DNA of 58,161 nucleotides from Aggregatilineales bacterium (GCA_029976005.1 JARKOQ010000082.1:1-58161), one strand, 5' to 3'. Shown: positions 1-8,598, numbered from the stretch's first letter. A program made the numbers and translations. Notes: generated by a model not told the origin, from the sequence alone.

Positions 1-69
1 GAACCTCATCGAACGGTGTTCCCGGTGCCACAATTACCCCAAGAGAACCGCTTCTGGTTCGGCGACTGA
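1..69 (+). CDS. Possible 3' end of an upstream gene (partial)
   Basis: Frame 1 is open from the window edge for 22 codons and ends at TGA 67-69. The translated tail is rich in Pro, Phe, Arg and Trp and looks like a plausible protein C-terminus, but it is too short to identify. It is a partial reading because its start lies outside the window. It could equally be non-coding upstream sequence. Confidence 0.28.
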   Translation, partial: EPHRTVFPVPQLPQENRFWFGD

Positions 70-151
70 TCCTGGCGCGCAACCCTTTCAGGATGGATTG
101 CGTACAGTTCATTCAGAGGCTGGAACGCACGAGAATGCCTGGAGGGGTGGA

Positions 152-568
152 ATGCACGAGCGGGAATACAAGAGCGAAGTCCAATATGCGATCTGGCTCG
201 GGACCGGGGCGATCTGCTTTGGCATGGGAATCTACGGCGCCGCGTCCAGCGCCGACGTTGGCCCATTCTTTCTGGCGGCGATGATCATTGCCGGCGTGAT
301 CTCCCTCACCTACATGCTGCTGCCCGTCCTGACCGCGCGCCGGGCCGAAGCACCCGCCGTGGAAAAGAGCAAGCGCGGCAGCGACGACCGGCTCTCGACC
401 CTGCTGGCCCTGATGGACGAGGACGAGCGCCAGGCGTTCAAAGAAACCCTCAAGCAGCGTATGCTGGATAGTCTCACCCAGCCCGCAGCCGACGGCGAAC
501 TGCCCTATGACTCGGACACGCTGGAGACCCTGCTCCAGGAGCAGTCCTCACGGCGCAATCTGAGCTGA
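152..568 (+). CDS. Small two-helix membrane protein, unknown function
   Basis: A 138-residue protein. I do not recognise the family. The ATG at 152 is preferred over an in-frame ATG at 98 because a GGAGGGG ribosome-binding site sits at 141-147. Residues about 12-32 and 38-58 form two hydrophobic helices joined by a short loop (AASSADVGP), followed by a charged cytoplasmic tail. Part of the tail, with LMDEDERQAF, resembles the short acidic segment often seen next to helix-turn-helix or SHOCT-like tails, but that is only a resemblance. It lies 25 bp upstream of the SDR gene on the same strand and is probably cotranscribed with it. The function is unknown, and only the membrane topology is reasonably supported. 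Confidence 0.75.
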   Translation: MHEREYKSEVQYAIWLGTGAICFGMGIYGAASSADVGPFFLAAMIIAGVISLTYMLLPVLTARRAEAPAVEKSKRGSDDRLSTLLALMDEDERQAFKETLKQRMLDSLTQPAADGELPYDSDTLETLLQEQSSRRNLS

Positions 569-593
569 CGGGCATCCCAGAAACGAGGTTTCC

Positions 594-1382
594 ATGAACC
601 AGGTCGCCTCCCCGGTCGTCCTGATCACCGGGGCATCTTCCGGAATCGGCTATGAAACTGCCCTGGTCTTTGCCCGGCAGGGGGCCAGAGTGGCCGCGCT
701 GGCCCGCCGGACCGACCGGCTGGCCGCGCTGTGCGAAGCAGCCGCTTCCCTGCCGGGCGAGATTCTGCCCCTTCAGGCCGACGTCACCCGCCCGGAGGAA
801 GTCCGGGCCGCCGTCGATCAGGCCATCGCGCGCTGGGGACATCTGGACGTCCTGGTCGCCAACGCCGGAATCGGCCACCGCGGGCCGCTGGCCGAGGCGG
901 ACTGGGCCGACCTGGAAACCGTCCTGCGGACCAACATCGACGGCGTGCTGCACAGCGTCCGCGCGGCCGTGCCCGCCCTGCGCGCCAGCCCGGGAGATGG
1001 GCCACGCCATATCCATCTGATCTCATCAATCACCGGGAACGCGCCGCCGCCCTATGCCGCCACCTATGGCGCCAGCAAAGCCTTCGTCAATGGACTGGCC
1101 CGCGCCCTGCGCGTGGAGCTGGCCGCCGACCGGATTTACGTCACCACCTTCCTGGTCGGCCAGACCGACACCGAGTTTGCCCAGCGCCGCCTGGGCCATT
1201 CCGGCAAGGTGGCCAGCAAATTGCCCTCCATGCCGGCCTCACAGGTCGCCGAGGCGATCGCGCGCGTCACCTTCCGGCCAAAGCGCACGGTCGTGCTGCG
1301 CCTGATCGACCGCGTCCTGATCATGGCGGGCGCGATCGCACCCACCCTGTTCGACCGGTTTCAGGGCCGGGTTTACCGCTGA
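594..1382 (+). CDS. SDR family NAD(P)-dependent oxidoreductase
   Basis: A 262-residue classical short-chain dehydrogenase/reductase. The N-terminal Rossmann motif is GASSGIG, the structural NAG motif follows in the first hundred residues (VLVANAGIG), and the active site is visible as a serine pair in LISSITG with the YGASK tetrad about 15 residues later. The Arg-rich segment after beta-2 (ALARRTDRL) suggests NADP rather than NAD. The length is typical of the family. An ATG preceded by a GAGG-type ribosome-binding site fixes the start. It follows the small membrane protein closely. The substrate cannot be read from sequence; the family spans sugar, lipid and steroid reductases. Confidence 0.93.
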   Translation: MNQVASPVVLITGASSGIGYETALVFARQGARVAALARRTDRLAALCEAAASLPGEILPLQADVTRPEEVRAAVDQAIARWGHLDVLVANAGIGHRGPLAEADWADLETVLRTNIDGVLHSVRAAVPALRASPGDGPRHIHLISSITGNAPPPYAATYGASKAFVNGLARALRVELAADRIYVTTFLVGQTDTEFAQRRLGHSGKVASKLPSMPASQVAEAIARVTFRPKRTVVLRLIDRVLIMAGAIAPTLFDRFQGRVYR

Positions 1383-1411
1383 CCAACGCATGAACAAACC
1401 CTTAGAGCGCG

Positions 1412-1440
1412 TTTACATCCGCCGAGGGAACGTCTATACT
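1412..1440 (+). promoter_or_regulatory. Sigma-70-type promoter before the 1546 gene
   Basis: A TTTACA -35 box at 1412-1417 and a TATACT -10 box at 1435-1440 are separated by exactly 17 bp in the gap between the SDR gene and the small 72-residue gene. It would drive that gene and ybaK. The call is by inspection only. Confidence 0.55.
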
Positions 1441-1545
1441 GGATTCAACACAATACGCTTCGGATTCGTTGCCCTGGGGTGAGTCTGGGCGCTAAGTTGG
1501 CCCTCGCCGACCGAACACTCTTTAAGACCAGCACAGGAGGCAGCC

Positions 1546-1764
1546 ATGCAATCACGAGGCATCTACGACCGCCAAGGTGAACTGTTCGCCTATCTCGTCG
1601 GCTCCGCCGTCTACGATCTGGACGATACTCAGAAGGGGTACGTCCAGGAGGGGTACGTCTACGCCATGAATGACGAGCGCCTGTGGCTCATTCGCGGCGA
1701 CGGTATCTACACCCTCAAGGGAGAGGCGGTGGGGTATCTGGGAGCCAATTTCCGGGAAAGCTAA
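1546..1764 (+). CDS. Very small beta-rich protein (possible 4-fold beta flower type)
   Basis: A 72-residue protein made almost entirely of short beta-strand-like segments. Three Tyr/Gly-rich units (YDRQGELFAYL, GYVYAMNDERLWLIRG and GIYTLKGEAVGYLG) look like repeated strand-turn-strand elements. This fits what I remember of the small 4-fold beta flower proteins, but the assignment is tentative. The AGGAGG-like ribosome-binding site (acaggaggcagcc) directly before the ATG makes the gene itself convincing. It has its own promoter at 1412-1440 and is followed after 3 bp by ybaK, so the two are very probably cotranscribed. No catalytic motif, signal peptide or membrane segment is present. The function is unknown. 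Confidence 0.7.
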   Translation: MQSRGIYDRQGELFAYLVGSAVYDLDDTQKGYVQEGYVYAMNDERLWLIRGDGIYTLKGEAVGYLGANFRES

Positions 1765-1767
1765 CGC

Positions 1768-2253
1768 GTGGCCAAACAAGTCAAGAAGCTGAACTCCATG
1801 CGGCTGCTGGAAAGCCACGGAGTCGCCTACACCGTCCATGAATACTCGGCGGAGATTCATAACGCGGAGGAGGTCGCCGCGGCGCTGGGCCTGGCCCCGG
1901 CCACCGTGTTCAAGACCCTGGTCGCCCTGCGGGCCAACAACCGGCCGGTCCTGGTGATCGTCCCCGGCCCGGGCCGGCTGGACCTCAAGGCCCTGGCCGC
2001 CGCCATCGGTGAAAAGAAGATGAGCATGGCGACCCATGCCGACGCCGAAAAGCTGACCGGCCTCAAGGTTGGCGGGATCAGCGCCCTGGCCTTGACTCAC
2101 AAGGGCTGGGACGTCATCCTGGATGCCAGCGCCGAGGCCTACGACACGATCACGGTCAGCGCCGGGCAACGCGGCCTGAACCTGAGCGTGCCGGTGGCGG
2201 GTCTCAAGGCCATCCTCAAGCCGCGTGTGGCCCCGGTCATCGAAGCGGACTGA
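1768..2253 (+). CDS. ybaK: YbaK-type Cys-tRNA(Pro) deacylase
   Basis: A 161-residue protein matching the YbaK/EbsC branch of the YbaK/ProX editing-domain family, which hydrolyses Cys mischarged on tRNA(Pro) in trans to prolyl-tRNA synthetase. The N-terminal part (LESHGVAYTVHEY) and the following GLAPATVFKTLV carry the family signature, including the lysine (VFKTL) that sits in the editing pocket. The later block GGISALAL corresponds to the conserved GGxSP/I segment. Length is typical. The start is GTG at 1768, 3 bp after the stop of the preceding small gene. It is convergent with the AIM24 gene and shares a bidirectional terminator with it. The deacylase family is clear; exact tRNA specificity is inferred. 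Confidence 0.92.
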   Translation: MAKQVKKLNSMRLLESHGVAYTVHEYSAEIHNAEEVAAALGLAPATVFKTLVALRANNRPVLVIVPGPGRLDLKALAAAIGEKKMSMATHADAEKLTGLKVGGISALALTHKGWDVILDASAEAYDTITVSAGQRGLNLSVPVAGLKAILKPRVAPVIEAD

Positions 2254-2281
2254 ACGCCACGCAACTTCAATAGAATACAAA

Positions 2282-2316
2282 AAACGTCCCGGCGGATACA
2301 ATCTACCGGGACGTTT
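2282..2316. terminator. Bidirectional intrinsic terminator between ybaK and AIM24
   Basis: Perfect 11-bp inverted repeat (arms 2282-2292 and 2306-2316, 13-nt loop). On the minus strand the stem is followed by a run of six T residues, and on the plus strand by GATTTTG. The two flanking genes are convergent, so it can stop the ybaK transcript and the dnaE-AIM24 transcript. Confidence 0.78.
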
Positions 2317-2344
2317 GATTTTGTAGAAAAGAGCCGGCGCGGGT

Positions 2345-3025
2345 CTAGCCCTTGCTGGGGATGTAGCGGCTGATCGCGCCCGCCAGATTGGAGAGCGGCA
2401 TCGTCTGGAGCCAGACCCGGCCCGGACCGGTCAGGGTCGCCAGGAACAGCCCTTCGCCGCCAAACAGCACGTTGCTCACGCCGCGCACCATCTCGATGTC
2501 GTAATCGACCGTCGGCTCGTACATGGCGATGTGACCGGGATCGACCTTGATCCGCTGGCCCTGCCCAAGCTGGTACTGCTGGACTTCGCCCGCGATCTCG
2601 ACGAAAGCCGTGCCAGGACCGGTCAGCTTCTGGAGAATGAAGCCTTCCCCGCCAAAGAGACCCGTGCCCAGGCGTTTGCGGAAGTGCATTTCCATTTGCA
2701 CCTCGTCCTCAGCGCACATGAAGGCGTCTTTTTGGGCGATCATCGAAAACCCCGCCTGAAGCGGCACGGGGATGATCGCGCCGGGCGCTTCCGGGGTGAA
2801 CACGATCGTGGCTTCCGGAGCGCGGCAGGTATAGGTCGTCAGGAACAGCGATTCCCCGGCCAGCGCGCGGCCAAGCATCTTGCCCAGCCCGCCCCGCCCG
2901 CTGGTCTGCATCTCAATCCCGTCGCTCATCCAGGCCATCCCACCCGATTCGGTGTAGATCGCCTCGCCCTGCGTCAGCCGGACTTCCAACATGGGCAGGG
3001 TCGTGCCTTTGATTTCGTATTTCAT
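2345..3025 (-). CDS. AIM24 / TIGR00266 family protein (copy A)
   Basis: A 226-residue protein of the TIGR00266/AIM24 family, beta-helical proteins of unknown biochemical role; the name comes from a yeast mitochondrial member. Diagnostic features are the opening YEIKG segment, the SGGMAWM motif, the GE(S/G)LF repeats (AGESLFLT, GGEGFIL, GGEGLFLA) and the closing MPLSNLAGA. It starts at ATG 3025 after a CAGGAG ribosome-binding site. It is about 90 percent identical by eye to the neighbouring copy at 3142-3879, so the pair is a recent tandem duplication. It ends just before the shared terminator and is the last gene of the dnaE transcript if no promoter intervenes in the 116-bp gap. Confidence 0.92.
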   Translation of the reverse strand: MKYEIKGTTLPMLEVRLTQGEAIYTESGGMAWMSDGIEMQTSGRGGLGKMLGRALAGESLFLTTYTCRAPEATIVFTPEAPGAIIPVPLQAGFSMIAQKDAFMCAEDEVQMEMHFRKRLGTGLFGGEGFILQKLTGPGTAFVEIAGEVQQYQLGQGQRIKVDPGHIAMYEPTVDYDIEMVRGVSNVLFGGEGLFLATLTGPGRVWLQTMPLSNLAGAISRYIPSKG

Positions 3026-3141
3026 GCGGTCTCAATCTCCTGGCTCGTTCATTCCTGTGGCAACCGTACAGGCATTGTACGCGACGCGCCGCGATCGCGC
3101 TTGACAGCCAGCCGACATCCAGCCGACAGCGCCGCCGCGAA

Positions 3142-3879
3142 CTAGAGATTGTCCAGGATGCGCGTGATCCCGCCCAACGTGTCCCCGCCGCGCTCGGCAT
3201 TCCCGCCGGTGTGGATGTAGCGCGACAGCGCGCCCGCCAGGTTGGAGAGCGGCATCGTCTGGAGCCACACCCGGCCCGGCCCGGTCAGGGTCGCCAGGAA
3301 CAACCCTTCCCCGCCAAAGAGGACATTGCTGGCCCCGCGCACCATTTCGATGTCGTAGTCGACCGTCGGCTCATACATGGCGATGTGGCCGGGATCGATC
3401 TTGATCTTCTGTCCGGCGGCGAGCTGGTACTGGTGCACTTCGCCCGCGATCTCGACAAAGGCCATGCCCGGCCCGGTCAGCTTCTGGAGGATGAAACCCT
3501 CCCCGCCAAAGAGACCCGTGCCCAGCCGCTTGCGGAAGTGCATCTCAATCTGGACGTCATCCTCCGCGCACATGAAAGCATCTTTCTGGGCGATCATCGA
3601 AAACCCCGCCTGAAGCGGCACGGCGACGATGTGCCCAGGCGCCTCTGGCGTGAAGACAATCGTGGCTTCCGGTGCGCGGCAGGTATAGGTTGTCAGAAAC
3701 AGCGATTCTCCGGCCAGGGCCCGGCCGAGCATCTTGCCCAGACCGCCGCGCCCGCTGGTCGTCATCTCGATCCCGTCGCTCATCCAGGCCATGCCGCCCG
3801 ATTCGGTGTACAGCGCTTCGCCCTGATGCAGCCGGACTTCCAACATCGGCAGCACAGTTCCCTTAATCTCGTATTCCAA
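3142..3879 (-). CDS. AIM24 / TIGR00266 family protein (copy B)
   Basis: A 245-residue tandem paralogue of the gene at 2345-3025. The core is nearly residue-for-residue identical, with changes scattered singly. It has a different C-terminus, about 20 residues longer, ending in a Gly/Arg-rich stretch and a short helix (ITRILDNL). The start is TTG at 3879, supported by an AGGAGG ribosome-binding site about 9 bases upstream, and by alignment with copy A. The gene begins 17 bp after the dnaE stop, so translation from the dnaE message is likely. Family members form beta-stacked trimers in known structures; the role in bacteria is not established. Why two copies are kept is unclear. Confidence 0.92.
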   Translation of the reverse strand: MEYEIKGTVLPMLEVRLHQGEALYTESGGMAWMSDGIEMTTSGRGGLGKMLGRALAGESLFLTTYTCRAPEATIVFTPEAPGHIVAVPLQAGFSMIAQKDAFMCAEDDVQIEMHFRKRLGTGLFGGEGFILQKLTGPGMAFVEIAGEVHQYQLAAGQKIKIDPGHIAMYEPTVDYDIEMVRGASNVLFGGEGLFLATLTGPGRVWLQTMPLSNLAGALSRYIHTGGNAERGGDTLGGITRILDNL

Positions 3880-3896
3880 CGTCCTCTCCTCCTGGG

Positions 3897-6800
3897 TCAG
3901 ATATCCATGTCGCGGGCGACGGGCGGCGGCTCAGCGCGGGCTGGCGCGAGTTCCACCCAGCGCACCTCGATCACGCCCGGCAGCGCCTTGAGTTCCGCAA
4001 CCAGCCCTTCGCTGAACTGCGTCGTATGGTTGGGAAACTCCATGTTGAATTCCTGACTGCCCTGGCAGATGACAATCTGGAACCGATCCAGCCCGTGAAA
4101 CTCCGTCAGGCGGCCGTGAATTCGCCGCAGCCGGCGGCGATCCACGTCAACATCCTCCGAGCGCACGAACCGCACCACGATCTGCTTGTGCGCCTCGACC
4201 GTTGACGTAGCCCGGTAGGAGGGCATCTCCTCCTCGCCGACATCCGCCCAGACCGGGCGGACGCCCGACTGGGCCAGTCGAGACGACTCCACCGGCCGGG
4301 ACGGTGCAGGCTGACCTGATCGAGGTGACGTGGCCGCGCCACGCCGCGCTTCGCTCGGGCTGGCGGCCCAGGGCGGCGGTCCTTCCGCCGGACGCGTGCC
4401 CACGCTCGCCGTCCGCGGCGCGGCGTCACTCCCCGGTGAGACAGCCCCGGCCGCGGGCCATTCGGACTTGAGCGCGGGTCGCGCCGCCTCGGTCACTGGT
4501 TGGGCGGCCTCGGCGACCGGCTGCGGAACAAGGTCCGGCGCGCCAGAGATCGCGCCCGCCGTCGCCGGAGCGATGTTCGGGCCGGGGGCCGGTTCGCGCG
4601 CCGGCGGCTCGGGCGGCAGCTCGGCCTCGTCCATGCCGGGGGCCTCCAGAGGAGGAAGCGGCCCTTCTTCCGGCGGTTCCTCGCCGTCTCCCAGCCATTC
4701 CGGCAGCGCCTCCAGGTTGCGGAGGAGTTGGGCCGTCATCGGCGCAGCCTCCTCGCTGACCGTGAAATTCGTCGAGATGGTATCGGCGACGATCTGGGCC
4801 TCGCCCCGGCTGGCGTCCACCTTGCCGCTGACCCGGATGACGGCCCCTTCCTGCACCATGTCGGCGGACTGCCGCCAGGTGCGCGGGAAGAGCACCACGT
4901 CGATCTGGCCCTGCAAGTCCTCCAGGGTGACGATCGCCATCGAGTCGCCCTTCTTGGTGATCAGGGTGCGCACCGACTCGACCAGCCCGACCACGGCCAC
5001 CGGCCGGTCATGCAGAGCCTCGGCATCATCCTTGATCTCCCGGCTCTGGGTGATGTTGCTATACGGGTTCTGGATGTAGCCCAGCACCGAGTCCAGCGGG
5101 TGGCTGGTGACGTACAGGCCCACCAGTTCCTTCTCCCAGTTGAGCATCTCGCGCTGGTTGGCCTCCGGCAGATCCGGCAGGTTGCCCAGCATATCCTCGC
5201 CCGCGTCGAACTGGACGCCCGTCATCGACCCGAACAGGCTGAGCTGGCCGACATCCCTGGCCCGGTGCTGCTCGGCGCTGTAGCTCAAGATACGATCCAT
5301 CGCACCGAGGAGTTGCGGGCGCGTGCCAAAATCCGCCAGCGCCCCCACCCGGATCAGGCTCTCCAGGGCGCGCTTCTGGACGATCCGCAGGTCGACCCGG
5401 CGGCTGAACTCGCCCAGGTCCTTGAACGGACCGCCCTCCGCCCGCACGGTGATGATGTGTTCCATCGGCGCGGTGCCGGCATTCTTGATGGCGGCCAGCC
5501 CGTAGCGAATCCCGCGCCGTCCGTCGTCCCGCGTCTCGATGGTGAAGTCCAGCCCGCTGCGATTGACGTCCGGCGGCAGGATCGGGATTCCCATCCGGCG
5601 GCATTCCGCCGTGAAGTGCGACACCTTGCTGGTGTCGTCGCGGTGAACGGTCAGCAGCGCGGTCATGTACTCGACCGGGTAATGCGTCTTGAGGAACGCC
5701 GTCTGGCAGGTGATCACGGCGTAGTCGGCGGCGTGGGAATTGTGAACGATGAAGTCGTTGGCGACGAAGTTGTGGCTATCCGCCACCGTGAGGTCGTAGG
5801 TCGGTCTCTCGCCCACATATTTGATCGAGGCGACTTCGTCCCAGGTCACCGCCAGGCGGTCGCCTCCCACGACGGCGACACGATCACCCACCGCCAGCTT
5901 GCCAAGCCACACCCAGCCCTCTGGCGTCAGAAACGGGTGATTGGCCGTAGCTTCAATCCGACGACCGAGACGGCTCGTCAGACGATAAACGGGCTTGATC
6001 CCGTTCTCGTGAACATGGGTCACAGTCCCCTGGCCCAGCCGCAACCGATCCACGTCACAGGTCAGGGTATGCTCGATCGTCGCTGCGCCGGACGCCAGGT
6101 CGCCGATACGGACCAACTGGCCGGTCGCCGCGTCGATGACCTCCACGTCCTCCGGCAAACACTTATTGAAGCCGTAGCGCGCGAAAAACTCGATGTCGTC
6201 GAAGATCGCCCCGGCCGCCTCCGGATCGACGCCGAACTCAGGTCCCTTCTCGATGAAGATTCCCCGGTGTTTGAGGAGGTCTTTTTCCTTCTTCTTGGAG
6301 ACGGCGCGGCGCATCAGGTCAGCATCGCCCAGCGAATACCCGAACAGATCGGCCGCGATCTGCATGATCTGTTCCTGGTAGACAATGATGCCGTACGTCT
6401 CCTCCAGGATGGACTTGAGCAAGGGGTGCTTGTAGATGACTTCCTCGTCCCCGTGCAGCCGCTGGTTGTAGGTCGGGATGTATTCCATCGGCCCTGGCCG
6501 GTAGAGCGAGATTGCCGCGACGATGTGCTCGAACGTCTTGGGCTTCATCTCCGTCAGCATCTTGCGCATGCCGGAGCTTTCGATCTGGAAGACGCCTACC
6601 GTCTCACCCCGCCCGATCAGGTCGAATGTCTCCTCAACCCTGCGGGTGACTTCCGGGTTGTCCGGATCGGGCCGGTAGGGGATATTCTCCATCGTGTAGT
6701 GGATGCCGTGGTACTTCTCCACCAGCTCGCACGCCTTGCGCATGATCGTCAGCGTGGAGAGGCCCAGGAAGTCCACCTTCAGCAGCCCGATCGACTCGCA

Positions 6801-8474
6801 GGTCTCCATGTCGAACTGGGTGACCATCTTGACCGGCACATCATCGGCGCTGCCCTTGGTCGGCCGGTGAAGCGGGATGTATTCGTACAACGGCTTGTCG
6901 GAGACGATCACGCCCGCCGCATGGGTGCTGGCGTGGCGCACGACCCCTTCCAGGTTGCGGGCCACGTCGATCAGGCCCCGGACGGTCGAATCGGAGGCGT
7001 AGGCTTCCTTCAACTCCGGGATCGCCTTGCCCGGCTCGTCCCCCAGAGCATCGCTGAACTTGACCGGTTTGGCTCCGCTGGGCAGCATCCCGGCGATCCG
7101 GTTGACTTCCGGCAGGGGCATGTCCAGGGCGCGACCGACGTCGCGGATCGCGGCCTTGGAGCCCATTGTCCCGAAAGTGATGATCGCCGCGACCTTGTCC
7201 TCGCCGTATTTGCTGGAAGCGTACTCGATCATCTCGGCGCGGCGGTCGTCGGGATAGTCCAGGTCGATGTCGGGCATCGACACGCGGCCGGGGTTCAGGA
7301 AACGCTCGAAGATCAGGCTGTTCTTGAGCGGGTCGATGTTGGTGATGCCCAGGCAGTAGGCGGCCACGCTGCCCGCCCCCGACCCGCGCACGTTCCACCA
7401 GATATCGGCATGGCGGGCAAATTCGCACAGATCCCACACGATCAGGAAGTAGGTGTCGAACCCCATGTCGTGGATGATCCCCAGCTCGTAGCTGAGCCGG
7501 TTGACCACCACCGGATCGTCGGCCCGCGCCCCGTAACGCCACTGGAGGCCCTTTTCGCACAAATGGCGCAGGTAGGTCTGCCCGTCGAAGCCCTCCGGCA
7601 CCGGGAAAACCGGCAGATGATAGCCCTCCTTCTCCAAGCTGACGTCGCACATCTCGGCGATGCGCAGCGTGTTGGTCAGGGCTTCCGGCACCTCGCCGAA
7701 CAGCGACCACATCTCCTCCGGGCTGCGCAGGTGATAGCTGGGATCGGTCATCCGCATCCGGTCGGGGTCGTTCTTGAGGCTGCCCGTCTGGATGCACAAC
7801 AGCGTATCGTGCGGATCGTGATCCTCGAAGCGGATGTAATGCGTGTCGTTGGTCGCCAGGAGCGGCACCTCGGCATGGTGCTGGTTGGCGACCAGCCACT
7901 TGTTCCACTTGTGCAGCTCCGGGATATCGTGGTGCTGAAGCTCCAGGAAGAAATTCTCTTTCCCGAATACCTCCTGGTACCAGCCGATCAGCCGGTGCAG
8001 ATCGGAATCTTCCTTGTCTTCCTCAAACATGCGCGGAATTTCCGCCGCCAGGCAGCCGGTGGTGACGATCAGGCCCTCGGCGTGCTGTTCGAGCAGCGCC
8101 TTGTCCACCCTGGGGCGGTAGTAGTAGCCCCGGAGCTGCGATTCGCTGGCCAGCTTGAGCAGGTTCTTGTAGCCGGTCATGTTTTTGGCCAGCAGCAGGA
8201 GGTGATACGGGCGATTGTCCAGGGTGGGATCGCGATCCTCCATCCCGCGCCGGGCAAGATAGGCTTCCATCCCGATGATCGGCTTGATCCCGGCCGCTTG
8301 GGCCGCCCGGTAGAATTCCAGCACGCCGAACATCGCGCCGTGATCGGTGATCGCCACCGCCGGCATGCCCAATTCGGCCGTGCGCGCGATCAGCTTGTCG
8401 ACCCGGCTCAGGCCGTCCAGCAGCGAGTATTCGGTATGGACGTGCAGGTGGACGAAATTCTTGTCTTCACTCAT
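3897..8474 (-). CDS. dnaE: DNA polymerase III alpha subunit with in-frame mini-intein
   Basis: A 1525-residue precursor, or 1384 residues after removal of a 141-residue intein. The N-terminal PHP domain keeps its metal ligands (HLHVHTEYS and ITDHGAMFG). The catalytic palm has the PDIDLD motif near residue 400. The fingers contain the FNK/SHAADYAV segment split by the intein (residues 772-912). A helix-hairpin-helix region and an OB domain (about 1160-1230, VGLVESVRTL) follow. Then comes an unusually long Pro/Ala/Glu-rich linker (about 1250-1410) and a C-terminal domain of about 110 residues, making the protein longer than the 1160-residue E. coli enzyme. ATG 8474 is preferred to an upstream in-frame start at 8555 because the extended -10 at 8544-8552 would place the transcript start below it. 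Confidence 0.97.
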   Translation of the reverse strand: MSEDKNFVHLHVHTEYSLLDGLSRVDKLIARTAELGMPAVAITDHGAMFGVLEFYRAAQAAGIKPIIGMEAYLARRGMEDRDPTLDNRPYHLLLLAKNMTGYKNLLKLASESQLRGYYYRPRVDKALLEQHAEGLIVTTGCLAAEIPRMFEEDKEDSDLHRLIGWYQEVFGKENFFLELQHHDIPELHKWNKWLVANQHHAEVPLLATNDTHYIRFEDHDPHDTLLCIQTGSLKNDPDRMRMTDPSYHLRSPEEMWSLFGEVPEALTNTLRIAEMCDVSLEKEGYHLPVFPVPEGFDGQTYLRHLCEKGLQWRYGARADDPVVVNRLSYELGIIHDMGFDTYFLIVWDLCEFARHADIWWNVRGSGAGSVAAYCLGITNIDPLKNSLIFERFLNPGRVSMPDIDLDYPDDRRAEMIEYASSKYGEDKVAAIITFGTMGSKAAIRDVGRALDMPLPEVNRIAGMLPSGAKPVKFSDALGDEPGKAIPELKEAYASDSTVRGLIDVARNLEGVVRHASTHAAGVIVSDKPLYEYIPLHRPTKGSADDVPVKMVTQFDMETCESIGLLKVDFLGLSTLTIMRKACELVEKYHGIHYTMENIPYRPDPDNPEVTRRVEETFDLIGRGETVGVFQIESSGMRKMLTEMKPKTFEHIVAAISLYRPGPMEYIPTYNQRLHGDEEVIYKHPLLKSILEETYGIIVYQEQIMQIAADLFGYSLGDADLMRRAVSKKKEKDLLKHRGIFIEKGPEFGVDPEAAGAIFDDIEFFARYGFNKCLPEDVEVIDAATGQLVRIGDLASGAATIEHTLTCDVDRLRLGQGTVTHVHENGIKPVYRLTSRLGRRIEATANHPFLTPEGWVWLGKLAVGDRVAVVGGDRLAVTWDEVASIKYVGERPTYDLTVADSHNFVANDFIVHNSHAADYAVITCQTAFLKTHYPVEYMTALLTVHRDDTSKVSHFTAECRRMGIPILPPDVNRSGLDFTIETRDDGRRGIRYGLAAIKNAGTAPMEHIITVRAEGGPFKDLGEFSRRVDLRIVQKRALESLIRVGALADFGTRPQLLGAMDRILSYSAEQHRARDVGQLSLFGSMTGVQFDAGEDMLGNLPDLPEANQREMLNWEKELVGLYVTSHPLDSVLGYIQNPYSNITQSREIKDDAEALHDRPVAVVGLVESVRTLITKKGDSMAIVTLEDLQGQIDVVLFPRTWRQSADMVQEGAVIRVSGKVDASRGEAQIVADTISTNFTVSEEAAPMTAQLLRNLEALPEWLGDGEEPPEEGPLPPLEAPGMDEAELPPEPPAREPAPGPNIAPATAGAISGAPDLVPQPVAEAAQPVTEAARPALKSEWPAAGAVSPGSDAAPRTASVGTRPAEGPPPWAASPSEARRGAATSPRSGQPAPSRPVESSRLAQSGVRPVWADVGEEEMPSYRATSTVEAHKQIVVRFVRSEDVDVDRRRLRRIHGRLTEFHGLDRFQIVICQGSQEFNMEFPNHTTQFSEGLVAELKALPGVIEVRWVELAPARAEPPPVARDMDI
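5739..6161 (-). other. Mini-intein within DnaE (141 aa)
   Basis: The 423 bases translate to an in-frame insertion between FNK and SHAADYAV of DnaE. Splicing elements are all visible: Cys1 in CLPEDVEV (block A), TANH in block B (TANHPFLTP), VGERPTYDLTVADSHNF (block F), and FIVHN ending in His-Asn before the +1 Ser (block G). At 141 residues there is no room for a LAGLIDADG or HNH homing endonuclease, so it is a mini-intein. It is contiguous, not split. The insertion lies four residues downstream of the position used by the cyanobacterial split DnaE intein (Tyr/Cys-Phe-Asn), and uses Ser rather than Cys as the +1 nucleophile. Splicing activity is inferred from intact motifs. Confidence 0.95.
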
Positions 8475-8543
8475 GAAGTGATCCAGGTTATTTACAATAC
8501 ACGGCTGATTTGTGGGGAAACGCGATACGGCTATCCTGGTTGC

Positions 8544-8552
8544 ATTATAGCA
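8544..8552 (-). promoter_or_regulatory. Extended -10 promoter of dnaE
   Basis: On the minus strand TGCTATAAT is a consensus -10 hexamer with the TG extension. It lies 70 bp before the dnaE ATG. No convincing -35 is present, as is common for extended -10 promoters. It also decides the dnaE start, since the longer reading frame begins upstream of the expected transcript start. Confidence 0.5.
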
Positions 8553-8598
8553 CACGTGGTCGGATCGCCGCCCCTGTTTGCGCTTGTTTTTGATCCGG

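Noticed and set aside
5739-6161. A split intein as in cyanobacterial DnaE
   Set aside because: The intein is encoded without a break in one reading frame with both exteins.
8475-8555. N-terminal extension of dnaE by 27 codons
   Set aside because: The extension lies across the extended -10 at 8544-8552, and MSEDKNFVHLHVHTEYS is the family-typical start.
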